A stretch of 64,000 bases of DNA from Gammaproteobacteria bacterium (lineage in GTDB: Bacteria; Pseudomonadota; Gammaproteobacteria; Steroidobacterales; Rariloculaceae): assembly GCA_036381015.1 (NCBI GenBank), contig DASVDR010000020.1, forward strand, positions 36,338 through 100,337, written 5' to 3'. The notes under the pieces were generated by a model, which saw only the letters and a program-made list of their open reading frames with translations, searched no databases and was not told the DNA's origin. This document shows positions 1-6,811 of the stretch, piece by piece. Position 1 is the stretch's first letter. Each line of letters begins with the position of its first letter. The position numbers were made by a program, and so were the translations under genes.

Positions 1-444
1 GTAATGATCGCGGTGCACAGCTTCACGCCGCGCCTCCACGGCATCGAGCGGCCTTGGCACGTCGGTGTGCTCTGGGACAAGGACCCGCGTCTGCCGCTAC
101 GCCTGATGGCCGCGTTTCGCGGCGCGTCCGACGTCGTCGTCGGAGACAACGAGCCTTACTCCGGGCGGCATCCGGCCGACTTCACGATCGATCACCATGC
201 CGAGCCGCGCGGCATCGCGCACGTGAGCCTCGAGATTCGCCAGGATCTGATACGCGACGAGACTGGCCAGGAACGCTGGGCGGACCGAATCGCCGAAGCG
301 CTCGACACCGTGCTCCGCGATCCCGCCCTGTACCGGCCCAGGCCGGCGCCGCACGCGCCCGGCCGCGCGAGCGGTCGTTCGGAGGAGGGCGGCTTGCTTG
401 GGGCCGTGGAAAGCGCTGCGGCCCGGCCGGGAGGGCGCCGATGA
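1..444 (+). CDS. N-formylglutamate amidohydrolase family protein, 5'-truncated by window edge
   Basis: This frame is open from the first base and codes for the last ~147 residues of a protein whose start lies outside the window. The motif GDNEPYSG followed by a His-rich stretch (TIDHHAEPRG) and the 'VSLEIRQDLI' segment is characteristic of the N-formylglutamate amidohydrolase (FGase/HutG-like) family, zinc-dependent enzymes that hydrolyse N-formyl or related N-acyl glutamate amides. The last ~35 residues are Arg/Gly/Pro-rich and probably not part of the fold. The stop overlaps the ATG of the downstream YbdK-like ligase (ATGA), so the two are almost certainly co-transcribed and translationally coupled. 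The exact substrate is not inferable. Confidence 0.85.
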   Translation, partial: VMIAVHSFTPRLHGIERPWHVGVLWDKDPRLPLRLMAAFRGASDVVVGDNEPYSGRHPADFTIDHHAEPRGIAHVSLEIRQDLIRDETGQERWADRIAEALDTVLRDPALYRPRPAPHAPGRASGRSEEGGLLGAVESAAARPGGRR

Positions 445-1580
445 AGGAGCCTTCGTTCACGCTCGGCGTCGAGGAGGAGTACCTCCTCGTGGACCGGGAG
501 ACGCGCGACCTCGTCGAGCGGATGCCGCGCGCGATGCTGAAGGAGTGCGGCGCGCGCATCGAGGGCCAGCAGGTCAAGCCCGAGTTCATGCGTTCGCAGA
601 TCGAGATCGGAACGCGGGTCTGCAAGACGCTCGCCGAGGTTCGCGACTCGCTCACGGTGCTGCGCGGCGCCGTCATCGACGTCGCGGCGGAGCACGGGCT
701 AGCGCCGCTCGCGGTGTCGACGCATCCATTCGCGGTCTGGACGAGTCAGAAGCATACGGAGCGCGCCCGTTATCACGCGCTGTTCCAGGAGATGCAGGCC
801 GCCGCCCGCCGTCTCCTGATCTGCGGCATGCACGTCCACGTCGGGATCGAGGACGAGGAGGTGCGCATCGACCTGATGAACCAGTTCCGCTACTTCCTGC
901 CGCATCTGCTCGCGCTCTCCTGCTCGTCGCCGCTCTGGGAAGGGATCGATACGGGGCTCAAGTCGTTCCGGCTCACGGTGTTCGACGGCTTGCCGCGCAC
1001 GGGCATCCCGGAGCGCTTTCAGAGCTTCGCGGATTACCGCCAGCTCGTGCGAGTGATGGTGGACGCGGGCGTGATCGAGAATGCGACGAAGATCTGGTGG
1101 GACCTCCGGCCGAGCGCCCGCTACCCGACGCTCGAGACCCGCGTCATGGACGTCTGTACGTCGCTCGAGGACGCGCTCTGCCTCGCCGCCCTCGTCGTCT
1201 CGCTGCTTCGCATGCTGTATCGGCTTCGCCGCGGCAACCAGCGCTGGCGCACGTACTCGCCGATGCTGATCCGCGAGAACCGCTGGCGAGCGATGCGCTA
1301 CAGCTTCGATCAAGGCCTCATCGACCTCGGGCGCGGCAAGGTGATCCCGTTCCCGCAGCTGCTCGAGGAAATGCTCGAGCTCGTCCGCGAGGATGCCGAA
1401 ACGCTCGGCTGCACCGCCGAGGTCGAGCATGCGCGCAAGATCCTCGCGCGCGGGACGAGCGCTCACCGCCAGCTCGCAGTGCGCGCGAAGGCGCTCGAGG
1501 ACGGAGCCGACGCCGAGGAGGCGAACCGGGCCGTCGTCGATCACCTGATCGAGGAGACGGGACGCGGCATCCGCTGGTGA
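441..1580 (+). CDS. ybdK: YbdK-type carboxylate-amine ligase (glutamate-cysteine ligase 2 family)
   Basis: 379 residues, the usual length for the GCS2/YbdK family, which forms amide bonds between a carboxylate and an amine at the cost of ATP and has weak glutamate-cysteine ligase activity in E. coli. The N-terminal GVEEEYLLVD (residues 9-18) and CGMHVHVGI (about 128-136) are the family hallmarks for ATP/metal and substrate binding, and the region around WWDLRPSARYPTLETR fits the family C-terminal half. The ATG at 441 is chosen because the family signature starts eight residues later and the start overlaps the upstream stop (ATGA). The pairing with an N-formylglutamate amidohydrolase suggests a make/cleave pair acting on a glutamyl-type amide; that link is inference. 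Confidence 0.9.
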   Translation: MKEPSFTLGVEEEYLLVDRETRDLVERMPRAMLKECGARIEGQQVKPEFMRSQIEIGTRVCKTLAEVRDSLTVLRGAVIDVAAEHGLAPLAVSTHPFAVWTSQKHTERARYHALFQEMQAAARRLLICGMHVHVGIEDEEVRIDLMNQFRYFLPHLLALSCSSPLWEGIDTGLKSFRLTVFDGLPRTGIPERFQSFADYRQLVRVMVDAGVIENATKIWWDLRPSARYPTLETRVMDVCTSLEDALCLAALVVSLLRMLYRLRRGNQRWRTYSPMLIRENRWRAMRYSFDQGLIDLGRGKVIPFPQLLEEMLELVREDAETLGCTAEVEHARKILARGTSAHRQLAVRAKALEDGADAEEANRAVVDHLIEETGRGIRW

Positions 1581-1639
1581 GGATTCGGAGCGGGCCGATC
1601 GGCTGGCCACCTCCGGAAAAACCGGCGAAGATCCGGCCG

Positions 1640-2668
1640 ATGGATCGCCGAACGACGAGCACGACCGAGCGGGCCGCCTTCGGCGGCCGGCGTCTTTGCG
1701 TGGCGCCGATGATGGAGCGCACGGACCGGCATTGCCGTTACTTCCTGAGGCTGCTCGCTCCGAACGCGCGCCTCTATACCGAGATGATCACGGCCGCGGC
1801 GCTGCTGCGCGGCGACGCGGCGAAGCTGCTCCGGTTCGATACGGCCGAGCACCCGGTCGCGCTGCAGCTCGGCGGAAGCGAGCCCGATGCGCTCGCGGCC
1901 GCTGCGAAGCTCGGCGCGGCGGCCGGCTACGACGAGATCAACCTCAACGTCGGTTGCCCGAGCGACCGGGTCCAGGCCGGATGCTTCGGCGCCGCGCTGA
2001 TGCGCGAGCCGCGCCGCGTCGCGTCCTGTGTCGCCGCGATGGCCGAAGCGTCGCCCGCGCCGATCACCGTGAAGACCCGGCTCGGCGTCGACGAGCACGA
2101 CAGCTACGAGTTCCTTTGCGACTTCGTCGGCGCCGTCGCCGAGGCAGGATGCGGGACGGTGATCGTGCATGCCCGCAAGGCGTGGCTGAAGGGGCTGAGC
2201 CCGAAGCAGAACCGCGATGTGCCGCCGCTCGACTATCCGCGCGTGCATCGTTTGAAGCGCGACTTCGCCGCGCTCGAAATCGTGCTGAACGGCGGACTCG
2301 CGGCGCTCGAGCCCGCGATCGCGCAGCTCGCGCAGGTCGACGGCGTCATGCTCGGACGGGCCGCATACCACGATCCGATGCTGCTCGCGCGCCTCGATCA
2401 GGCGATTTTCGGCGGCGCTTCGCCGACCCGCGTGCACGCCGTCGAAGCGTTCGTTGCTTACGCCGAGGGCGAGCTTCGCGCGGGGACGCCGTTGAACGCG
2501 ATGTTGCGGCATCTCATGGGGCTCTTCACCGCTCGTCCCGGTGGGCGCCGCTGGCGCAAAACGCTCGCCGAGTGGCCGAGAGCGGGCAAGGCCTCGGCGC
2601 GTCTCGGCGAGCTCGTCGCGCTCGCCACCGAGCTCGACTCACCGACGCGCGAGCCGCGCGCGGCTTGA
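1640..2668 (+). CDS. dusA: tRNA-dihydrouridine(20/20a) synthase DusA
   Basis: 342 residues. DusA reduces uridines 20/20a in the tRNA D-loop using FMN and NADPH. The TIM-barrel start VAPMMERTDRHCRYF (residues 21-35, with the MERTDRH of DusA rather than the DusB/C variant), the strand LNVGCPSDRVQAGCFGA with catalytic Cys115, KTRLGVD, and the phosphate-binding region LNGG...DGVMLGRAAY are all present. The ATG at 1640 gives a 20-residue leader before the barrel, as in other DusA proteins; the frame stays open far upstream, but that part overlaps the YbdK gene. It lies 59 nt after ybdK and is followed by a tandem-repeat spacer. Confidence 0.95.
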   Translation: MDRRTTSTTERAAFGGRRLCVAPMMERTDRHCRYFLRLLAPNARLYTEMITAAALLRGDAAKLLRFDTAEHPVALQLGGSEPDALAAAAKLGAAAGYDEINLNVGCPSDRVQAGCFGAALMREPRRVASCVAAMAEASPAPITVKTRLGVDEHDSYEFLCDFVGAVAEAGCGTVIVHARKAWLKGLSPKQNRDVPPLDYPRVHRLKRDFAALEIVLNGGLAALEPAIAQLAQVDGVMLGRAAYHDPMLLARLDQAIFGGASPTRVHAVEAFVAYAEGELRAGTPLNAMLRHLMGLFTARPGGRRWRKTLAEWPRAGKASARLGELVALATELDSPTREPRAA

Positions 2669-2669
2669 C

Positions 2670-2812
2670 GGCGCGGCGTCGATCCGCTCGGCGCGTTGCG
2701 ACGGCCACCGCGTCGTCGATCCGCTCGGTCGATCGAGTCACCGCGGCATCGATCCGCTCGGCGCGCCGTCGATCGAGTCACCGCGGCATAGGCCCTCACG
2801 GCGTGCCGTCGA
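2670..2812. repeat. GC-rich tandem repeats downstream of dusA
   Basis: The block TCGATCCGCTCGG occurs at about 2679, 2716 and 2749, and the 20-mer CGATCGAGTCACCGCGGCAT occurs twice at 2730-2749 and 2770-2789, exactly 40 nt apart. A partial unit (TCGATCCGCC) ends the array. The units are contiguous with no spacers, so it is a short degenerate tandem repeat and not CRISPR. It fills most of the gap between dusA and the next gene. I see no coding potential in it. Confidence 0.75.
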
Positions 2813-2882
2813 TCCGCCATGAAAAGCGTCGCGCGTTGCGGCTAAAATGCGCTTTCCCTTCCGAAGGCATGAGAGGTCGAAT

Positions 2883-3707
2883 GTGGCGAAGTCCGGCGTG
2901 AAGCGAAAGCCGCAGCTCACGATGGCGCAGCAGGCGGACATCTACGAGCTCTACGAGGAAGCCGTGCAGGCCGTGGACGGCGAGGTGGAGTATCTCGTCG
3001 ACACGTTCAAGTCGCTGCGCGGACGCGAGCCGATCAGCTTCCGCGAGGATTTCTGCGGCACGGCGAGCGCCGCCTGCGAGTGGGTGCGAAGCGGTCCTCG
3101 GCGCACGGCGATCGGCGTCGACATCGACGACTACGTGCTCGAATGGGGGAGGGCGAACCGCGTCGGCCGTCTGCCGGAGGTCGATCGAGCGCGCGTGAAG
3201 CTGCTGCATGCCGATGTCATGACCGTCGAAACGGAGCGCGTGGATCTCGTCGGCGCTTTCAACTTCAGCTACTACTGCTTCAAGACGCGCGATCAGCTGC
3301 GCACCTATTTCGCCCGCGCGCGCGACGCGCTGAACGACGACGGGCTGTTCGTGCTCGACGTGTTCGGCGGATCCGAGGCGTTTTCCGTCCAGAAAGAGAA
3401 GACGAAGTACGACGACTTCACCTACGTCTGGGACCAGGCCGAGTTCGATCCGGTCACGCACCGGATGGTCTGCCACATCCACTTCAAGTTCCCCGACGGC
3501 TCGAAGCTGAAGAACGCCTTCAGCTACGAGTGGCGCATGTGGACGCTGCCGGAGCTGCGGGAGCTGCTCGACGAAGCGGGCTACTCGAAGGTTCGGGTCT
3601 ACTGGGAAGGGGAGGACGAGGACGGCGAGGCCAACGGCGAATTCTACGAGACCGAGACGGGGGAGCCCGATCCCGCCTGGGTCGCGTACGTCGTGGCCGA
3701 GAAGTAG
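2883..3707 (+). CDS. class I SAM-dependent methyltransferase, substrate unknown
   Basis: 274 residues from the GTG at 2883. The sequence has a class I Rossmann methyltransferase layout: motif I-like FREDFCGTASAACEW, an acidic strand end IGVDIDDYVLEW, a motif IV-like region VDLVGAFNFSYYCFK, then a post-I segment LFVLDVFGGSEAF and an aromatic C-terminal half ending in an acid-rich stretch (EGEDEDGEANGEF). I prefer GTG 2883 because AGAGG lies 6 nt upstream, whereas the ATG at 2847 sits inside a -10-like TAAAAT. The substrate cannot be read from the sequence. A strong GC hairpin (3731-3755) follows the stop and may end the transcript. Confidence 0.8.
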   Translation: MAKSGVKRKPQLTMAQQADIYELYEEAVQAVDGEVEYLVDTFKSLRGREPISFREDFCGTASAACEWVRSGPRRTAIGVDIDDYVLEWGRANRVGRLPEVDRARVKLLHADVMTVETERVDLVGAFNFSYYCFKTRDQLRTYFARARDALNDDGLFVLDVFGGSEAFSVQKEKTKYDDFTYVWDQAEFDPVTHRMVCHIHFKFPDGSKLKNAFSYEWRMWTLPELRELLDEAGYSKVRVYWEGEDEDGEANGEFYETETGEPDPAWVAYVVAEK

Positions 3708-3787
3708 CGCCTCGGCCGCTTCTCTCGTTTCCCGGAGGCGGCGGCGCCGCCCGGGCGGTGCCGAAGGCGGGGGCTGCGCCGGATCAC

Positions 3788-3815
3788 GTGACGGGCGGAT
3801 CGCCGGACGTATAAT
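3788..3815 (+). promoter_or_regulatory. candidate sigma-70 promoter for the cyclase-FHA gene
   Basis: A perfect -10 hexamer TATAAT (3810-3815) is preceded at a 16-bp spacing by GTGACG (3788-3793, four of six matches to TTGACA). The start codon of the cyclase-FHA gene is 39 nt downstream. Perfect TATAAT is unusual in this GC-rich background. Confidence 0.5.
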
Positions 3816-3854
3816 CGTCCCGACTCCGCCCCGCAGCTGGCGGCGAAGGAAGCC

Positions 3855-4757
3855 ATGGGTAGGGAAGTTGAGGTTGCCATCCTGTTCGCCGACGTGGTGG
3901 GCAGCACGCAGCTCTACGAGCAGCTCGGCGACGGCCAGGCGCGAGAAATGGTCGGCCGCTGTCTCGAGATCATGCGAGAGGCCACCGAGGCGAACCGCGG
4001 CACGGTAATCAAGACGATGGGGGACGAGGTGATGTCCACGTTCCCCACGCCCGACGAGGCGATGAACGCCGCCCGGCGCATGCAGGAGCGCATCTCCACT
4101 GCGCCGGAGCTCGCCCATGACCGAGGCCATGTCTCGATCCGGATCGGTTGCCACTTCGGGCCGGTCGTGCAGGAGCATCGCGACATCTTCGGGTCCGCGG
4201 TGCACATCGCGAACCGGATGACGAGCCAGGCGAAGGCGAAGCAGATCATCACGACGCTGTCCACGGTCGAGCGGCTGTCGCCGGAGTGGCAGTCGGCGGC
4301 GCGGCAGATCGACGTCGCGACCGTGCGGGGCAAGGCCGACGAGGTCATCCTGTTCGAGGTGCTCTGGCAGCCCGAGGAAGCCACGAGCATGCTGCCGACG
4401 GTGCCGTGGACGAGGAAGGCGAACGCGCGGCCGAAGCGGTTGAGCCTACGCTATCAGGGCAAGGAGATTCTGGTCGGCGAAGGCCGCAAGAGTGTCACGC
4501 TCGGGCGCGCCGAGGACAACGATCTCGTCGTCAAGGGCAACCTGATCTCGCGCCTGCACGCCCGTGTCGAAGTGAGTCGCGACAAATTCACGCTCGTCGA
4601 CGAGAGCACGAACGGCACGTTCGTGCACACCGATACGGGCGAGGAGATCTTCGTTCGCCGCGACAGCACCCAGCTGACCGGCGAGGGCGTCATCGGTCTC
4701 GGCCGCGCCGCCCAGCCCGGCACCGCGCTCGCGGTCCACTACGTCGTCGAAGAGTAA
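3855..4757 (+). CDS. class III adenylate/guanylate cyclase with C-terminal FHA domain
   Basis: 300 residues, no membrane segment, so a cytosolic enzyme. Residues ~5-175 are a class III nucleotide cyclase: metal-binding Asp13 in FADVVGST, the second metal Asp57 in KTMGDEVM with Lys53 as a candidate base-selecting residue, and the C-terminal strand GKADEVILFEV. Residues ~194-295 are an FHA phosphothreonine-binding domain (LGRAEDND, SRLHARVEV, ESTNGTFV). The combination implies cAMP or cGMP synthesis controlled by, or localised through, a phosphothreonine protein. It is monocistronic with its own TATAAT promoter, and a perfect 17-bp inverted repeat begins directly after the TAA. Whether the product is cAMP or cGMP cannot be told. 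No Ser/Thr kinase is in the window. Confidence 0.9.
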   Translation: MGREVEVAILFADVVGSTQLYEQLGDGQAREMVGRCLEIMREATEANRGTVIKTMGDEVMSTFPTPDEAMNAARRMQERISTAPELAHDRGHVSIRIGCHFGPVVQEHRDIFGSAVHIANRMTSQAKAKQIITTLSTVERLSPEWQSAARQIDVATVRGKADEVILFEVLWQPEEATSMLPTVPWTRKANARPKRLSLRYQGKEILVGEGRKSVTLGRAEDNDLVVKGNLISRLHARVEVSRDKFTLVDESTNGTFVHTDTGEEIFVRRDSTQLTGEGVIGLGRAAQPGTALAVHYVVEE

Positions 4758-4853
4758 GTGTCTGACACCTTTTTCGCAGAAAAAGGTGTCAGACACATCT
4801 TCAAAGCGGTTCTAACACCCTTCCCAACCGAAAAAGGTGTCTGACACCTTTTT
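4758..4853. repeat. REP-like palindromes between convergent cyclase and pckG genes
   Basis: Copy 1 (4758-4796) begins at the base after the cyclase TAA. It is a perfect inverted repeat with 17-bp arms (GTGTCTGACACC plus T5) around a 5-nt loop. Copy 2 (4831-4853) is a perfect palindrome of GGTGTCTGACACC flanked by A5 and T5, and it ends against the pckG stop codon at 4854. A decayed piece (TAACACCC) lies between them. Stem plus T tract in both orientations should act as a bidirectional intrinsic terminator for the two convergent genes. Confidence 0.85.
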
Positions 4854-6599
4854 CTAGCCGCCCAGCGCCTCCGCCACGCGCCGGTGCTCCTCCCGCAACC
4901 GTGCCGGGAGACGCTGGCCGAAGGTCTCGAGGTAGTCGCCGAGATCCCGCATCTCGACACGCCACTGCTCCGGATCGACGGCGAGGAGCTGCCGAAGGGT
5001 CTGCGGCGACACGTCGAGACCGGTGATGTCGATGTCGGATTCCTTCGGCAGCCGGCCGATCGGAGTGTCGACGGCGCCGACCCGTCCCTCACAGCGTTCG
5101 ATCATCCAGCGCAGCACGCGCAGGTTCTCGCCGTAGCCGGGCCACAGGAACCTGCCGTCCGCGTCGCGGCGGAACCAGTTGACGTGAAATACGCGCGGCA
5201 GCCGCGTCGAGCGCTCGGCAAAGCTGAGCCAATGCGCCCAGTAGTCGCCGTAGTTGTAGCCGCAGAACGGCTTCATCGCCATCGGATCGCGGCGCACGAC
5301 GCCGACCTTGCCCGTGGCGGCCGCCGTGGTCTCGGACGCGACGCTCGCGCCGACGAGCACGCCGTGCGCCCAGTCGCGCGCCTCGTAGACGAGCGGCGCA
5401 AGCTCCCGCCGGCGGCCGCCGAAGACGCGCGCCGAGATCGGCACACCCTCGGGCGCCTCCGCGAGGCTCGAGTAGCTCGGGTTCTGCTTGGCCGAGACGG
5501 TGAAGCGCGAGTTCGGGTGCGCGGCCGGACCGTTGCCGGGCTCGTACGGCTTGCCGAGCCAGTCCGTGACCGGCGTCCCTTCGCCTTTCTCCTCCCACCA
5601 CGGCTCGTTGTTAGCCGTGACCGCGACGTTCGTGAAGATCGTGTCGTGCGAGATCATGTCGAACGCGTTGCGGTTCGTCTTGCGGTTCGTGCCGGGCACG
5701 ACGCCGAAGTATCCGGCCTCCGGGTTGATCGCGCGCAGCCGCCCGTCGTCGCCCATGTGCATCCACGCGATGTCGTCGCCGAGCGTCCAGACCTTCCAAC
5801 CCTTGTGACTCTCCGGCGGAATCAGCATCGCGAGATTCGTCTTGCCGCAGGCCGACGGGAACGCGCAGGCGAGGTAATGGGTCTCGCCGGCCGGACTCTC
5901 GACGCCGACGATCAGCATGTGCTCGGCGAGCCAGCCCTCGTCACGGGCCTGCCAGCTCGCGATCCGCAGCGCATGGCATTTCTTGCCGAGCAGCGCGTTG
6001 CCGCCGTAGCCCGAGCCGTAGCTCATGATCGAAAGATCCTCGGGGAAGTGCATGATGTAGCGCTTCTCGGGATCGAGCTCGCCGGTGGAGTGGAGGCCCC
6101 TGACGAACGTCCCGTCACGCTCGATCCGCTCGAGCGCGCGTTTCCCCATCCGCGTCATCAAATACATGTTCGCGACGACGTACGGGCTGTCCGTGATCTC
6201 GACGCCGCAGCGCGCGTACGGAGAATCGATCGGCCCCATGCAGTACGGAATCACGTACATCGTGCGGCCGCGCATGCAGCCGCGGAAGCACTCTCGCATG
6301 AGCCCTTTCGCCTCGTCCGGAGGCATCCAGTTGTTGTTCGGGCCGGCATCTTCCTGCTCCGAGGTGCAGACGTAGGTGAGATGCTCGACGCGGGCGACGT
6401 CCTGAGGGTCGGAGCGGTGCAGGTAGCACCGCGGATAGCTCTCCTGGTTCAGCTCGATCAGGGTGCCGCTCTCGAGCATTTGCCCGATCAGGCTGCGGTA
6501 TTCCTCCTCGGAGCCGTCGCACCAGTGCACGTGGTCGGGTTGTGTAAGCTTCGCCGCCTCGGCGATCCATTCGCCGAGGGAGTCGAGTTTTGTCGTCAT
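4854..6599 (-). CDS. pckG: phosphoenolpyruvate carboxykinase (GTP)
   Basis: 581 residues. The enzyme converts oxaloacetate plus GTP to PEP, the first step of gluconeogenesis. It is the GTP-dependent class: the P-loop FPSACGKTNLAM (about residues 246-257) carries the reactive cysteine, PWWEEKGEG and the GDDIAWM strand are present, and FCGYNYGDYWAHWLSF is the guanine-nucleotide region of this class. Its length matches bacterial PckG. The start is the only ATG giving the usual N-terminus; no clear Shine-Dalgarno sequence precedes it. It is monocistronic, divergent from yoaA, and ends against a REP-like terminator. Confidence 0.96.
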   Translation of the reverse strand: MTTKLDSLGEWIAEAAKLTQPDHVHWCDGSEEEYRSLIGQMLESGTLIELNQESYPRCYLHRSDPQDVARVEHLTYVCTSEQEDAGPNNNWMPPDEAKGLMRECFRGCMRGRTMYVIPYCMGPIDSPYARCGVEITDSPYVVANMYLMTRMGKRALERIERDGTFVRGLHSTGELDPEKRYIMHFPEDLSIMSYGSGYGGNALLGKKCHALRIASWQARDEGWLAEHMLIVGVESPAGETHYLACAFPSACGKTNLAMLIPPESHKGWKVWTLGDDIAWMHMGDDGRLRAINPEAGYFGVVPGTNRKTNRNAFDMISHDTIFTNVAVTANNEPWWEEKGEGTPVTDWLGKPYEPGNGPAAHPNSRFTVSAKQNPSYSSLAEAPEGVPISARVFGGRRRELAPLVYEARDWAHGVLVGASVASETTAAATGKVGVVRRDPMAMKPFCGYNYGDYWAHWLSFAERSTRLPRVFHVNWFRRDADGRFLWPGYGENLRVLRWMIERCEGRVGAVDTPIGRLPKESDIDITGLDVSPQTLRQLLAVDPEQWRVEMRDLGDYLETFGQRLPARLREEHRRVAEALGG

Positions 6600-6607
6600 C
6601 GATGATT

Positions 6608-6636
6608 CTTTAGGATGCCGGATGGGTTTTCGTCAA
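6608..6636 (-). promoter_or_regulatory. weak candidate promoter of pckG
   Basis: On the minus strand, TTGACG (6636-6631) and CTAAAG (6613-6608) are separated by 17 bp. The predicted transcription start would lie next to the ATG at 6599, which together with the missing Shine-Dalgarno sequence would imply a nearly leaderless mRNA. The -10 match is poor, so this is tentative. Confidence 0.3.
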
Positions 6637-6811
6637 AGTATAAACGGATCGGGTGCCGGCCCGCGAATCACGTCCCTCCGCGGCGCCCTGGGGCGGACCG
6701 GGGACGGTATGCGGAGATCACCTATTGCCGCGGCTGCCGGCCGCTGATTCCCGGCGCCGCGCCGGCTTTCGCCGCGGGGTGGCTTGAACGATTCACGGTA
6801 TAGTCGCGCGC

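Noticed and set aside
2541-2822. Small Arg/Ser-rich frames over the tandem repeats after dusA
   Set aside because: They overlap dusA or consist of repeat translation, with no ribosome-binding site.
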